This document shows, piece by piece, positions 19,471-28,422 of a stretch of DNA of 64,000 nucleotides (position 1 is the stretch's first letter; each line of letters opens with the position of its first letter). The notes beneath the pieces were generated by a model. It ran no database searches. It was not told where the DNA came from and was given only the letters and a program-made list of their open reading frames with translations. The DNA is from Acinetobacter tjernbergiae DSM 14971 = CIP 107465. Lineage in GTDB: Bacteria > Pseudomonadota > Gammaproteobacteria > Pseudomonadales > Moraxellaceae. The position numbers and the translations under genes are program-made. The DNA lies in NCBI RefSeq assembly GCF_000374425.1, contig NZ_KB894370.1, forward strand, positions 1-64,000. The letters run 5' to 3'.

Positions 19471-20847
19471 TTAGTTTTCTAATGTGTTTTTATAGATTTT
19501 TCCATCTTTCATAATGATCTTGAAATTGGTTTCTGGATCAGCCACTAAATTGATATTATCCAATGGATTACCTTCTACCAAGATGAGATCTGCATACGCA
19601 CCTTCAGATATCTCACCAAGTTTTCCATCCTGATAAGGACTTCTTTTGCCACTTAAATAGAGCAGTTGAGCATTATCGTAGGTTGCCATTTTTAATACTT
19701 GATAGGGTGAGAACCATCTGGTCATTTTAGCCAGTTGTTTCCCTTGCTTTGCTGCTAAAGATGGGTCAAACAAGCAATCTGTACCCCAAGCCAATTTCAC
19801 ATGATATTTTTTTGCTAAATTATACGCATTATCTGTCCCTTGGGTCATTTCTAGCTGTTTTTTTCGATTGGCAGAGCCCTCAGGAAAAGAGATTGCTTCT
19901 TCATCATCTAGAAAAGGTTGTAGACTCCACCACACGCCTTTTTCTGCCATTAATTTTGCTGTTTTATCATCAAGTAATTGACCATGTTCGATGGATTTTA
20001 CCCCTGCATCGATTGCTGTTTTCACTGCATGGGGAGTGTAAGCATGCACTGTTACATAGGTTCCCCAATTAGCTGCTGCATCGACAGCGGCTTTAAATTC
20101 TGCTTCAGTATATTGAGATACATCGAGTGGGTCATAGTTGGAAGAAACGCCTCCACCTGCCATGAGTTTGAGCTGAGTTGCACCTTGTCGTAGTTGCTCT
20201 CTAGAACGAATTAAGACTTGATCTGCACCATCTGCAATTGCTGCCATACCATTCCGTTCTTGATAAGACAGTTCTCCAAGTTTACGAGGAACATCGGTTG
20301 GGAAGCCAAAATCACCATGACCGCCCGTTTGGGAAATAAAAGCACCGCTTGCAAAGACTCTTGGCCCATTGACTAAATTGTTATCTATCGCTTTTGCCAA
20401 AGAAAGCGCACCGCCGCCCAAATCACGAACGGTGGTGAAACCTCTTAATAATTGTTTCTCGGCTGATTTTGCTGCAAATAAATTGATAAATGCAAAATCA
20501 GAGAGTAATGCTTGTTGTTGAGGAATACTGTCGAACATCAGGTGTGCATGGTTATCAATTAAACCAGGGATTAAGTATTTGCCTTTGGCATCGATGATTT
20601 TGCTCATTCCACTGCGATTTGTCATGATGGCATCAGTGCTAATTTTTTTGATTAGATTACCCTCGATGAGTACATTGCCCTTTATAATTTTATTATCTTT
20701 ACCATTAAAGATATTAACGTTATTTAATAACACCACCGTTTTTGCATCTTGTGCAAAAGTAGTACTGCTATTCATAAGGGCAAGAAACATGAGTGCAGCG
20801 ATTTTTTTTAGGTCATTGAATTTATCAAAAATTACTATTTTATTCAT
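19471..20847 (-). CDS. exported amidohydrolase (imidazolonepropionase/prolidase-like)
   Basis: A 458-residue metal-dependent amidohydrolase. A signal peptide ends near STTFA-QDA. Metal-site motifs are LIDNHAHLMFD (about 97-107), the Lys region ATQLKLMAGGGVSS, VHAYTPHAVKTAIDAGVKSIEHGQL and LAWGTDCLFDP. The last carries the catalytic Asp. The C-terminus GAYADLILVEGNPLDNI is the usual beta-sandwich end of this superfamily. Secreted relatives cleave Xaa-Pro dipeptides or other amides. The real substrate is unknown. It lies between the alcohol/aldehyde genes but no shared promoter is visible. Confidence 0.87.
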   Translation of the reverse strand: MNKIVIFDKFNDLKKIAALMFLALMNSSTTFAQDAKTVVLLNNVNIFNGKDNKIIKGNVLIEGNLIKKISTDAIMTNRSGMSKIIDAKGKYLIPGLIDNHAHLMFDSIPQQQALLSDFAFINLFAAKSAEKQLLRGFTTVRDLGGGALSLAKAIDNNLVNGPRVFASGAFISQTGGHGDFGFPTDVPRKLGELSYQERNGMAAIADGADQVLIRSREQLRQGATQLKLMAGGGVSSNYDPLDVSQYTEAEFKAAVDAAANWGTYVTVHAYTPHAVKTAIDAGVKSIEHGQLLDDKTAKLMAEKGVWWSLQPFLDDEEAISFPEGSANRKKQLEMTQGTDNAYNLAKKYHVKLAWGTDCLFDPSLAAKQGKQLAKMTRWFSPYQVLKMATYDNAQLLYLSGKRSPYQDGKLGEISEGAYADLILVEGNPLDNINLVADPETNFKIIMKDGKIYKNTLEN

Positions 20848-21355
20848 TTGATTCTACTATTTTTAATAATTAGTGATATCACCTTAGCTTATTGTGAGTA
20901 AATAGTGTACAGATAATTGATATAGTAGGAGTCAAAGCATTTAGTTATGAGGCTCTGAAAGTATGGCTAAGTGTTATTAATGACGATCAGTCTGTACAGT
21001 TTAGCGTCTGCGTTTAAAGCACAAGTATTTTTCTGAATGTGTATTTTTCAATAGCATTATGACCTATTTCAAAACTAGGCATTCTCATATTCAGTCTAGC
21101 GATTGAAACTGAAAGCAGTGAATTTTTGCTTATGTATGCAGCATTGTTGCGTATTGGATTAAACGTTTGATAGCGATGAGATTGAGTTTCCAAGTCAAAT
21201 AAACTTTATGGATAAAAGCGATGTAAATATCTAATGGTTCAGATATTGGCAGGAGCAGGTTAAAAAAAGGGAATACCTTTTCAGGGATATTCCCAAAATC
21301 AAGTAAGCCGACGGTCGGAGAGATCCGGCTTACTTTTCGGGGAAAGCTTTAATAA
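20848..21355. other. 508-bp intergenic region with no recognisable gene
   Basis: No reading frame here looks genuine. The left part must contain the amidohydrolase promoter and the right 90 bases hold two hairpins after the iron alcohol dehydrogenase. The middle (about 20930-21230) is less AT-rich than normal spacers and has short coding-like runs with stops, so it may be a decayed gene. No family could be recognised. Confidence 0.4.
21262..21335 (-). terminator. tandem hairpins terminating the iron alcohol dehydrogenase gene
   Basis: Reading the minus strand, the first stem (AAGTAAGCCG, 21301-21310 with 21326-21335) lies 20 bases past the stop. The second (GGGAATA arms, 21269-21275 and 21288-21294) is followed by seven T. 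The second has the proper terminator form; the first may act with it. Confidence 0.8.
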
Positions 21356-22528
21356 TTACAATGCCGCTTTAAAAATTTCAACAACTTGAGCGTGTGTTGC
21401 TTTACGAGGGTTGGTCAGCATACATGCATCTTTTTGAGCATTCTCTGCCATAATTGCAAGGTCTTCAGTTTTCACACCAAGTTCAGTTAAACCAGATGGA
21501 ATGCTGATAGATGATGAAAGCTCACGAATCGCATTAATTGCTGCATATGCTGCTTCAGTCTCGGTGAGTCCATCTGTGTTGACACCCATAAGCACCGCAA
21601 TTTTTGCATAACGGTCTTGGCAAGCAATTAAATTGAATTCACAAACATGAGGCAGGAGTACAGCATTACATACGCCATGCGGTAGATTGTAGAATCCGCC
21701 TAATTGGTGAGCCATTGCATGTACATAGCCTAGAGATGCGTTATTGAATGCCATGCCTGCAAGGTATTGTGCATAGCTCATCGCATCGCGTGCTTCAATA
21801 TTTTCACCATTTGCGACAGCAGGGCGTAACCATTGACTAATCATGGTAATCGCTTTTTCTGCACAGGCATCAGTAATCGGGTTTGCCGCAGTAGAAACAT
21901 ACGCTTCAACAGCATGCGTAAGTGCATCCATTCCAGTTGCTGCGGTTAAACCAGCAGGTTTAGCCACCATCAGTTTAGGGTCATCAATTGCGATGAGTGG
22001 AGTACAACGCCAGTCTACAATTGCCATTTTCACATGCGTATCTGTATTGGTAATGATACAGAAACGAGTCATTTCTGATGCAGTACCCGCAGTGGTATTA
22101 ATCGCAATTAGCGGTGTCATCGGTACTGTACTTTTATCAATACCTTCGTAGTCACGGATATGTCCACCACCCGCAGTCACAAGCCCAATTCCTTTTGCAC
22201 AATCGTGTGATGAACCACCACCTAAAGAGACAATAAAATCACAGCTATTGTCGGTATAGGCTTGTACACCATTATGTACATTGATGTCAGTGGGGTTGGG
22301 TTCTGCGCCTGGGAAAATGTGGCTATCAACGCCTGCATCTTTTAAAAATTGTGCGATTGTGTCTGCGACACCAAATTTAAATAAGCCTTGATCAGTTACG
22401 ATCAGTGCTTTTTTTGCACCAAGATTCTGTGCTTTCGCACCGATTTCTTTTGCACAGCCTGGTCCAAAGAGAGATACACAAGGGATGTAAAAACCGTTAG
22501 TTTGATCTGCAATATTTTTAAAAGCCAT
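21356..22528 (-). CDS. iron-containing alcohol dehydrogenase
   Basis: A 390-residue group III (Fe-dependent) alcohol dehydrogenase. LIVTDQGLFKFG, VSLGGGSSHDCAKGIGLV (NAD-binding GGGS), INTTAGTASEMTRFCII, and the metal ligands in TGMDALTHAVEAYVS and YVHAMAHQLGGFYNLPHGVCNA are all present. This family includes ethanol and methanol dehydrogenases and 1,3-propanediol dehydrogenase. The frame is open nine codons upstream, but the ATG at 22528 has GAAGGA upstream and matches the family start (MAFKNIADQTNGFYIP). It probably supplies the substrate of the aldehyde dehydrogenase at 16.4 kb. Confidence 0.92.
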   Translation of the reverse strand: MAFKNIADQTNGFYIPCVSLFGPGCAKEIGAKAQNLGAKKALIVTDQGLFKFGVADTIAQFLKDAGVDSHIFPGAEPNPTDINVHNGVQAYTDNSCDFIVSLGGGSSHDCAKGIGLVTAGGGHIRDYEGIDKSTVPMTPLIAINTTAGTASEMTRFCIITNTDTHVKMAIVDWRCTPLIAIDDPKLMVAKPAGLTAATGMDALTHAVEAYVSTAANPITDACAEKAITMISQWLRPAVANGENIEARDAMSYAQYLAGMAFNNASLGYVHAMAHQLGGFYNLPHGVCNAVLLPHVCEFNLIACQDRYAKIAVLMGVNTDGLTETEAAYAAINAIRELSSSISIPSGLTELGVKTEDLAIMAENAQKDACMLTNPRKATHAQVVEIFKAAL

Positions 22529-22568
22529 GGAGCGATTCCTTCTTCCATATTCCATTGTTTGTTATATA

Positions 22569-22585
22569 GGTGATCCTTGATCACC
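22569..22585. promoter_or_regulatory. perfect palindrome upstream of the iron alcohol dehydrogenase
   Basis: GGTGATC-CTT-GATCACC, 41 bp upstream of the ATG at 22528, so within the leader or core promoter. The symmetry suggests a dimeric regulator site; the protein is unknown. Confidence 0.45.
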
Positions 22586-22617
22586 ATGTGCCTAGTATGG
22601 AAGTGTTAGAAATTTTT

Positions 22618-22638
22618 CCTACCTACCAAAAACCTACC
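22618..22638. promoter_or_regulatory. CCTACC-N5-CCTACC direct repeat upstream of the iron alcohol dehydrogenase
   Basis: CCTACC occurs at 22618, 22622 and 22633. The last two have the same 11-bp period as the GGTTGG pair at 17972 and begin 94 bp from the start codon, against 96 bp there. The orientation is opposite. It is possibly the binding site of the GAF regulator at 18019. Confidence 0.4.
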
Positions 22639-23002
22639 AAAGCTTTATTCTTTTTCGTAGAAAAATTGAAGATACGCTATTTGAACCAAGGATGAGCCAA
22701 ATTTTTATTTGGCTTGCTAATCTCAACCAATCCTTAATAATTTAGTAGTCGATCTAAATGCGAATGAAATATAGCCAGCACTATGATTGTATTTCATGAG
22801 TTTAATTGATCGAAAATTACATTTTTATAACCATTTAATGTTAGAAAATTATCACTTTTCGATAAGCTAAAGTTTAAAAATAACAACCAATTCTTTGAAT
22901 TCTAAATTACAGCTATTAAAAATTATATCTTTTAAATATCAGTAATATAAGTGAGATTAAAAGTCTTTTTAAAGTCTTTAACTCCTCCATAGACCTCTAT
23001 TA

Positions 23003-23066
23003 TTATGTCAATAGTATTGTGATTAGTATAAATACTATTGACATAAAAACACCTGTTCACTGAAAT
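23003..23066 (+). promoter_or_regulatory. promoter with 16-bp inverted-repeat operator, efflux/GH3 operon
   Basis: Perfect arms 23003-23018 and 23031-23046 (ATGTCAATAGTATT core) are separated by 12 bases. The right arm contains TTGACA (23038-23043), which with a 17-bp spacer and TGAAAT at 23061-23066 forms a plausible sigma-70 promoter. A repressor bound to the repeat would block the -35 box. No regulator gene is adjacent. Confidence 0.6.
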
Positions 23067-23217
23067 AAGGGTCAATGACATTTTATTACACAAGGAATGA
23101 TAATTTACATCAATTTGATATTCATTGTTGTTTGTTTAGTTTGTCTAAACAACTGCTGTGTAGAACAATTACCCATTTTCAATCTGGGTCAAAATAAAAA
23201 TTTTATATTACAAACAT

Positions 23218-24291
23218 ATGGATTTAAACATGGATACCTTGGTTCAGGTAGAAACGGATATTAATTTCCAAAAACGGAAAAAAGTAACTTGGATTGTTTT
23301 TAGCTTGCTTAGTTTATGTCTGATAGCAGGGTTAATATATTATTTTTTAGTGTTCCGATTTTATCAATCGACGGATAATGCCTATGTTCAAGCTGATGTA
23401 ACTTGGGTCATGCCTAAAGTTTCAGGAGAAGTGCTTGAGCTGATTATTAGTGATAATCAAGTTGTAAAAAAGGGTGAGCCTTTGGCTATTTTAGATCATC
23501 GTGATTATCAAGCTCGTTATGATCAAGCTCGCTCAGTTGTAAGTTTAAAAGAAGCTGCACTTGGTGTGCAACAACAGAATGAAAAGTCCGCGCATTCAAC
23601 GATTGCCGAAGCAAATAGTGGTGTCCTTGCTGCTGAAGCAGATTTATCTCGTTTAAAAAAGGACTTTTCCCGTTATCAAGATTTATTAAAAGATGGGGTG
23701 ATTACTCGACAAAATTTTGAGGGCATTCAATCTCAATATTTAGCAGCACAAGCACAATTAAGTAAGGCACAGGCAACAGTTCATTCGGCTGAAGCACAAT
23801 TAGGAAGTTTGCAGGCAAGCCGAGCACAACTTTTAGCAGATATTCAGAGCGCACATGCAACCTCTGATCTTTATCAAATTGATTTAAGCTCAGCAAAAAT
23901 CATCAGCCCAGTGTCAGGTAAAGTGGGCAGCCTTGCGATACAAAAAGGCTCACGTGTTTCACCCCAAACACGTTTAATGGCAATTATCCCTGAAAAGAGC
24001 TTATATGTGCAGGCAAATTTCAAGGAAACACAAATTGAAAAGATGCATATCGGTCAAAAGGTTAATCTCAAAATTGATGCTTATCCAAGCCTAAGTTACA
24101 CAGGAAAAATTGAAAGTTTTTCTCCCGCATCAGGTGCAACGTTCTCGCTTATGCCACCAGATAATGCAACAGGTAATTTTAATAAAGTTGTGCAACGCAT
24201 CCCTGTACGTATTTCAATTGATTCAACCCCTCATATCGAGCTGATAAAACCTGGAATGTCGGTCAAGGCCACAGTTGACTTAAGAACTTAA
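23218..24291 (+). CDS. EmrA-like membrane fusion protein (HlyD family)
   Basis: 357 residues. A short cytoplasmic tail and one membrane segment (about 22-45, WIVFSLLSLCLIAGLIYYFLVF) precede FYQSTDNAYVQADVTWVMPKVSGEV, the hallmark start of the EmrA/HlyD barrel-sandwich domain. A long alpha-helical hairpin rich in Ala, Gln and Ser (about 95-215) and the second half of the lipoyl domain (AKIISPVSGKVGSLAIQKGSRV) follow. It bridges the inner-membrane pump and TolC-type channel. The downstream transporter gene starts 25 bases after the stop. The ATG at 23218 lacks a strong Shine-Dalgarno; Met5 is an alternative start. Confidence 0.9.
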   Translation: MDLNMDTLVQVETDINFQKRKKVTWIVFSLLSLCLIAGLIYYFLVFRFYQSTDNAYVQADVTWVMPKVSGEVLELIISDNQVVKKGEPLAILDHRDYQARYDQARSVVSLKEAALGVQQQNEKSAHSTIAEANSGVLAAEADLSRLKKDFSRYQDLLKDGVITRQNFEGIQSQYLAAQAQLSKAQATVHSAEAQLGSLQASRAQLLADIQSAHATSDLYQIDLSSAKIISPVSGKVGSLAIQKGSRVSPQTRLMAIIPEKSLYVQANFKETQIEKMHIGQKVNLKIDAYPSLSYTGKIESFSPASGATFSLMPPDNATGNFNKVVQRIPVRISIDSTPHIELIKPGMSVKATVDLRT

Positions 24292-24316
24292 TAAGAAAGT
24301 CATTTAGGTATCAAAA

Positions 24317-25864
24317 ATGGATAAGCATTTAAACGGTGAATGGGAATTTGCACCCAAAATTGCATGGATTATCTTTATTGCGATGATCTTTGGCAATTTC
24401 ATGGCAATTCTTGACATACAAATTGTTGCAAGCTCGTTGAATGAAGTTCAAGCAGGTATGAGTGCCAGTCGATATGAGGTGACATGGGTACAAACGGTCT
24501 ATTTGATTGCTGAAATTATTGCGATTCCAATGTCGAGCATTGTTTCTCGAATTTTATCTACACGGATTTATTACACACTTTGCGCGATTGGTTTTACGAT
24601 CAGTTCATTACTTTGTGCATTGGCTTGGAACTTAGAAAGCCTATTGGTCTTTCGAGCGATACAAGGGTTTATGGGCGGCGGTATGATTCCAACTTCGATG
24701 ACTGCCTTATTTTTACTTTTTCCAGAAGTTAAGCGCTCATTACCATTGGTTGTTTTTGGCATGGTCAGTACGTTGGGTCCAGCGATTGGCCCAACCATCG
24801 GCGGATGGCTGACCAATAATTTTTCATGGCACTGGATGTTCCTGATTAATATTATTCCAGGAATTATTATTGCGACGATTATTTTTTCAGGGCCAGATAT
24901 TGATAAAGCAAATCATGCTTTGATCAAGACGATGGATTGGCTCGCCCTAATTGGTATGGCAATGTTTTTAGGTGGGCTTGAATATTTCCTTGATGAAGGT
25001 GCTCGCCATGACTGGTTTGTGGATACGGGAGTTCGGTTTGCATTTATCATTTGCGTGATTGGTGCTTTTATTTTCTTCTCACGCAGTTTTACTCAACCAA
25101 AACCATTATTAGATTTAAGTGTCTTTAAGAATAAAAATTTTACTTTAAGTGCAATCATTACCTTTGTGATTGGTATGGCATTGTATGGATTAGGCTACAT
25201 GATCCCTGTATTTCTTGGACAAGTCCGAGAAATGAATAGTAGCCAGATTGGTCATATTATGATGGTCACAGGAATTGTGATGTTCTTCTTTGCACCATTA
25301 TTAGCATGGTTAATTCCAAATTTTGATACTCGAAAAACAGTATTTATTGGCATGCTTTTAGCAAGTTTTGGCGTTTGGTTAAACTCACATTTAAGTATCC
25401 ATAGCGATTACGATTTTATGTTTTGGCCACAAGTTTATCGTGGTATCGGGCTCATGATTTGTCTGATAGTGGTATCACATTTAGCCATGAGTACATTACC
25501 ACTGTCTAAAGTTGCAGATGCCAGTGGTATTTATAACCTCATGCGCAATATCGGCGGTGCAGTTGGCTTAGCACTTATTAACTCATCATTAGATTGGCTG
25601 ACTGCTATACATGTCACTCAGCTTAATCAATATATGACACCACAGAACTGGGTGTTTATAGAACGGCTCAATCAACTCACAGCGCAATATCAAGATATTG
25701 GATCAGATGCACAGCAAATCGCACTCAGTATTATTTATCGAGACATTCATTATCAAGCGCTTACATCGAGCTTTAATGATTTATTACGCATACTTGCAAT
25801 AATTATGATCATTACAGCATTTCTGACAGTTTTTATGGATAGGGCGAAAAAAATGAATATATAG
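24317..25864 (+). CDS. EmrB/QacA-type MFS transporter (DHA2 family)
   Basis: A 515-residue, highly hydrophobic drug:proton antiporter of the 14-helix DHA2 type. AILDIQIVASSLNEVQAGM (motif with DIQIV, near residues 25-45), RAIQGFMGGGMIPTSMTALF and LGPAIGPTIGGWLTNNFSWHWMFLINIIPG (motif C and its continuation) are diagnostic of EmrB. It should pump a substrate from the cytoplasm through EmrA and an outer-membrane channel. The TolC-type partner is encoded 2.5 kb downstream in the same run of genes. Because acyl-activation genes are inserted between them, the natural substrate is likely their product rather than a drug. Confidence 0.92.
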   Translation: MDKHLNGEWEFAPKIAWIIFIAMIFGNFMAILDIQIVASSLNEVQAGMSASRYEVTWVQTVYLIAEIIAIPMSSIVSRILSTRIYYTLCAIGFTISSLLCALAWNLESLLVFRAIQGFMGGGMIPTSMTALFLLFPEVKRSLPLVVFGMVSTLGPAIGPTIGGWLTNNFSWHWMFLINIIPGIIIATIIFSGPDIDKANHALIKTMDWLALIGMAMFLGGLEYFLDEGARHDWFVDTGVRFAFIICVIGAFIFFSRSFTQPKPLLDLSVFKNKNFTLSAIITFVIGMALYGLGYMIPVFLGQVREMNSSQIGHIMMVTGIVMFFFAPLLAWLIPNFDTRKTVFIGMLLASFGVWLNSHLSIHSDYDFMFWPQVYRGIGLMICLIVVSHLAMSTLPLSKVADASGIYNLMRNIGGAVGLALINSSLDWLTAIHVTQLNQYMTPQNWVFIERLNQLTAQYQDIGSDAQQIALSIIYRDIHYQALTSSFNDLLRILAIIMIITAFLTVFMDRAKKMNI

Positions 25865-25912
25865 ATACTTAAGGCTAGAGGGAAAATCATTTATTAATGA
25901 TTTAAAAATAAA

Positions 25913-25940
25913 AAGGAACATATTAAAAATATGATTCCTT
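25913..25940. other. intra-operon hairpin between emrB-like and GNAT-like genes
   Basis: AAGGAACATATT (25913-25924) pairs with 25928-25940 with one bulged A and a 3-base loop. There is no T-run on the plus strand, so it is more likely an mRNA processing or attenuation element than a full terminator. The minus strand does have a T-rich run after it, but no minus-strand gene ends here. Confidence 0.4.
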
Positions 25941-26005
25941 AAAACAAAAACCTATATGAATTATATATCTCTTAATGAGATAGGGATTTTCATATTTAAA
26001 ATTTA

Positions 26006-26839
26006 ATGGACTGCATGATGATTAATACAACGGCTAAAATTATTTCGATATTGAATAATAAGGAAACAACTTATGGTCAATATATTGAAATGGAAAAAAT
26101 TGATCTTGATAGACTAAAAGCGATGTACTCAATTTATGAGCAATATTATGAAAACACCCAGTTTGAAATATTTGTAAATGATTTCAAAAAGAAAAGTGGG
26201 GCGATGCTGATTTTTAACTCAAAAACAGATGAGGTTGTTGGTTTTTCTACAGTTGCTGTTCAACATTTTTACTTAAATGGCAAAGATTATACCGTTTTGT
26301 TTAGTGGAGATACGGTTATTCTGAAGGAGTTTTGGGGAACTCGAACATTGCAAAGTACTATGCTAAAACTGATTATAAAACTGAGAGTGAGATATCCTTT
26401 TAATGAATTTTATTGGCTGCTGATTTCAAAAGGTTATAAAACATATTTATTATTAGCCAATAATTATTATGCCTATTACCCAAATATGCAGGGTAATAAT
26501 GAACACCTATCGACAGTTGTCGAACATTACTGTGAAAACTTTTTTGGTGAATATTATGACAAAGAAGTTGGATTATTGAATTTTGGTGATGACTATCAGC
26601 CTTTAAAAAATGAAGTTGCGCCCATTACCGAAGAAATGAGAATAACGAATCCTAAAATACATTTTTTTGAACAAAAAAACCCGACTTGGACAACAGGCAC
26701 AGAATTACCATGCATCGGTCGATTAAGTTGGAAAGATTTAGCACGTTTTCCAGCAAGATTCATCACCAAACCAACCAGTAAGGGAAAACACGAGGCAATT
26801 CGTACAACATCTAAACTGAGCAAGAGTATCTCAAAATGA
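26006..26839 (+). CDS. GNAT-like acyltransferase-fold protein, unknown substrate
   Basis: A 277-residue soluble protein. The central part (GAMLIFNSKTDEVVGFSTVAV, then VLFSGDTVILKEFWGTRTLQSTMLKLI, about 65-125) has the beta-strand then pyrophosphate-loop pattern of GNAT N-acyltransferases, although the canonical Arg/Gln-x-x-Gly-x-Gly/Ala loop is degenerate. The C-terminus is basic (KPTSKGKHEAIRTTSKLSKS). Its stop overlaps the start of the GH3-type gene (ATGA, 26836-26839), so the two are translationally coupled and probably act together. The start may be the ATG at 26006, 26015 or 26018; none has a strong ribosome site. Confidence 0.6.
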   Translation: MDCMMINTTAKIISILNNKETTYGQYIEMEKIDLDRLKAMYSIYEQYYENTQFEIFVNDFKKKSGAMLIFNSKTDEVVGFSTVAVQHFYLNGKDYTVLFSGDTVILKEFWGTRTLQSTMLKLIIKLRVRYPFNEFYWLLISKGYKTYLLLANNYYAYYPNMQGNNEHLSTVVEHYCENFFGEYYDKEVGLLNFGDDYQPLKNEVAPITEEMRITNPKIHFFEQKNPTWTTGTELPCIGRLSWKDLARFPARFITKPTSKGKHEAIRTTSKLSKSISK

Positions 26840-28422
26840 AATATACAGAATGGCTCACCTCTGGATCACATATGCTCTTGAAACAATGGTGTGATTCGGC
26901 AAATAAAGACTTTAAAAAGAATGCCAACAATTTAGAAGCATCTCAACGTCAAATATTGCATTCAATTTTGCAAACCTCCAACCTTGCACGGAAAAAAGAC
27001 GCCACGACTTATGAACAATTTATAAAATCTTTTAAATCCTCTCGCTATAGCGCATGGCGAGAGGAGATTAATCAATATCGTGAGCAGAAATTATCACTTT
27101 CAACCAGTAAGCTGATTCGTTTTCAACCGACAAGTGGTTCGAGTGAACAAATTAAATTTATTCCTTATACCCAATTATTTTTAGATGAGCTTGATCATGC
27201 GATCGCACCGTGGTTGGCAAGCATGTATCGTAAATGTCCTCAGTTACAATGGGGCACACATTATTGGTCAGTTTCATGGTTACCTGAAAGCCAACGTGAG
27301 GTATTAAAAGATAAAAACCTCAATGATGACAGTGCCTTATTAAGTGTAGGAAAGCGTCTTTTATCTAAATTTACTCAGGCTGTTCCCAGTAATGTGGCAT
27401 TTGCAGCAAATGCGGATGATGCTTTGTTTGCGACCTTATGTTATTTGGTTGCAAACCATAATTTAGCCATGATTTCTGTTTGGAGCCCAACGTTTGCATT
27501 GCAATTACTCGATCGTTTAGAAGCCATGCAAGATGAAATTATTGAAGTACTTGATAGTGGTTCATGGGGAGAACGTCAAGCATGTTTAGAGCAAGTTAAA
27601 GCACCATTTAGCCCGAAAAGTGCAAAGCGTTTAATGACCGCGATACACGATCATCAAATTGATTTTAAAAAATTATGGCCAAAACTGAGTTTGTTATCGA
27701 GTTGGGACACCGCAGGATCAAAAGCTTGGGCTGAGAAATTGCAACAGCGATTACCCTTTGTACAATTTGAAGGTAAGGGGCTATGGGCAACCGAAGGGGT
27801 TGTGACGATTCCTTATAACGATCAGTATCCACTGGCATATCAAAGCCATTTTTATGAATTTGAATATTTAGAGGGCGAACAGCAAGGAAAAATAATTCCT
27901 TCTTGGGAACTCAAGCTGGGTGATATGGTTAGTCCAATTATTACCTCAGGCAATGGCTTACTGCGCTACTGTTTAGATGATTGCTTATTGGTTACAGGTT
28001 TCTTGGAACAAATACCTTGTTTTGAATTTCAGGGTCGTCGTTTTGGTGTGGATTTAGTGGGTGAGAAACTCGCTCCTGAGACAGCCCAACAATTATTGTC
28101 TCATTTAAATGAAACCGATTCCAAAGCGATTTCATTGCTTGCCATAGATACGCAGCAACAGGCGAAACCATTTTATTGTGTACTGTTTGAAGGAGATATC
28201 CATCACTCAGTTGATCGTGAATATATTGACAGTATTTTGCGGCAAAACTTCCATTACGAATTAGCGCGTAATCTAGGTCAACTCGACCAACCGCAAATTC
28301 GTAAGGCAGATAATGGTTGGGCTGCTTATAAAAAATTGGTGATGTCTGATGGGCTAATTGAGGGAAATATTAAGCCTGAACCTTTAAAGAAAATTACTTT
28401 AAATAGTTTGGAACGACTATGA
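26836..28422 (+). CDS. GH3-family acyl-adenylating / acyl-amido synthetase
   Basis: A 528-residue member of the GH3 branch of the adenylating (ANL) superfamily. The GH3 family in plants conjugates jasmonate or auxin to amino acids. Visible here are the phosphate loop RFQPTSGSSEQIKFIPYT (about 95-112), the GLWATEGVVTIPY segment equivalent to the adenine/Mg motif, and LRYCLDDCLLVTGF, the counterpart of the Y-R-x-G-D motif before the hinge. The N-terminal helical part (about 1-90) is GH3-like. It overlaps both neighbours by 4 bases. The acid and the acceptor amine cannot be read from sequence. The neighbours suggest the product is exported. Confidence 0.8.
   Translation: MKYTEWLTSGSHMLLKQWCDSANKDFKKNANNLEASQRQILHSILQTSNLARKKDATTYEQFIKSFKSSRYSAWREEINQYREQKLSLSTSKLIRFQPTSGSSEQIKFIPYTQLFLDELDHAIAPWLASMYRKCPQLQWGTHYWSVSWLPESQREVLKDKNLNDDSALLSVGKRLLSKFTQAVPSNVAFAANADDALFATLCYLVANHNLAMISVWSPTFALQLLDRLEAMQDEIIEVLDSGSWGERQACLEQVKAPFSPKSAKRLMTAIHDHQIDFKKLWPKLSLLSSWDTAGSKAWAEKLQQRLPFVQFEGKGLWATEGVVTIPYNDQYPLAYQSHFYEFEYLEGEQQGKIIPSWELKLGDMVSPIITSGNGLLRYCLDDCLLVTGFLEQIPCFEFQGRRFGVDLVGEKLAPETAQQLLSHLNETDSKAISLLAIDTQQQAKPFYCVLFEGDIHHSVDREYIDSILRQNFHYELARNLGQLDQPQIRKADNGWAAYKKLVMSDGLIEGNIKPEPLKKITLNSLERL

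Larger units (their letters stand above)
22529..23217. other. 689-bp divergent intergenic region between alcohol dehydrogenase and emrA-like gene
   Basis: No gene recognised. It carries control elements for both sides: a perfect 7-3-7 palindrome (22569-22585) and CCTACC repeats (22618-22638) near the alcohol dehydrogenase. On the other side lie a 16-bp inverted repeat over a -35 box (23003-23046) and an 8-bp dyad (23132-23152) near the efflux operon. A small hairpin (AGCCAAAT, 22695-22702 with 22707-22714) lies between. Confidence 0.6.
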
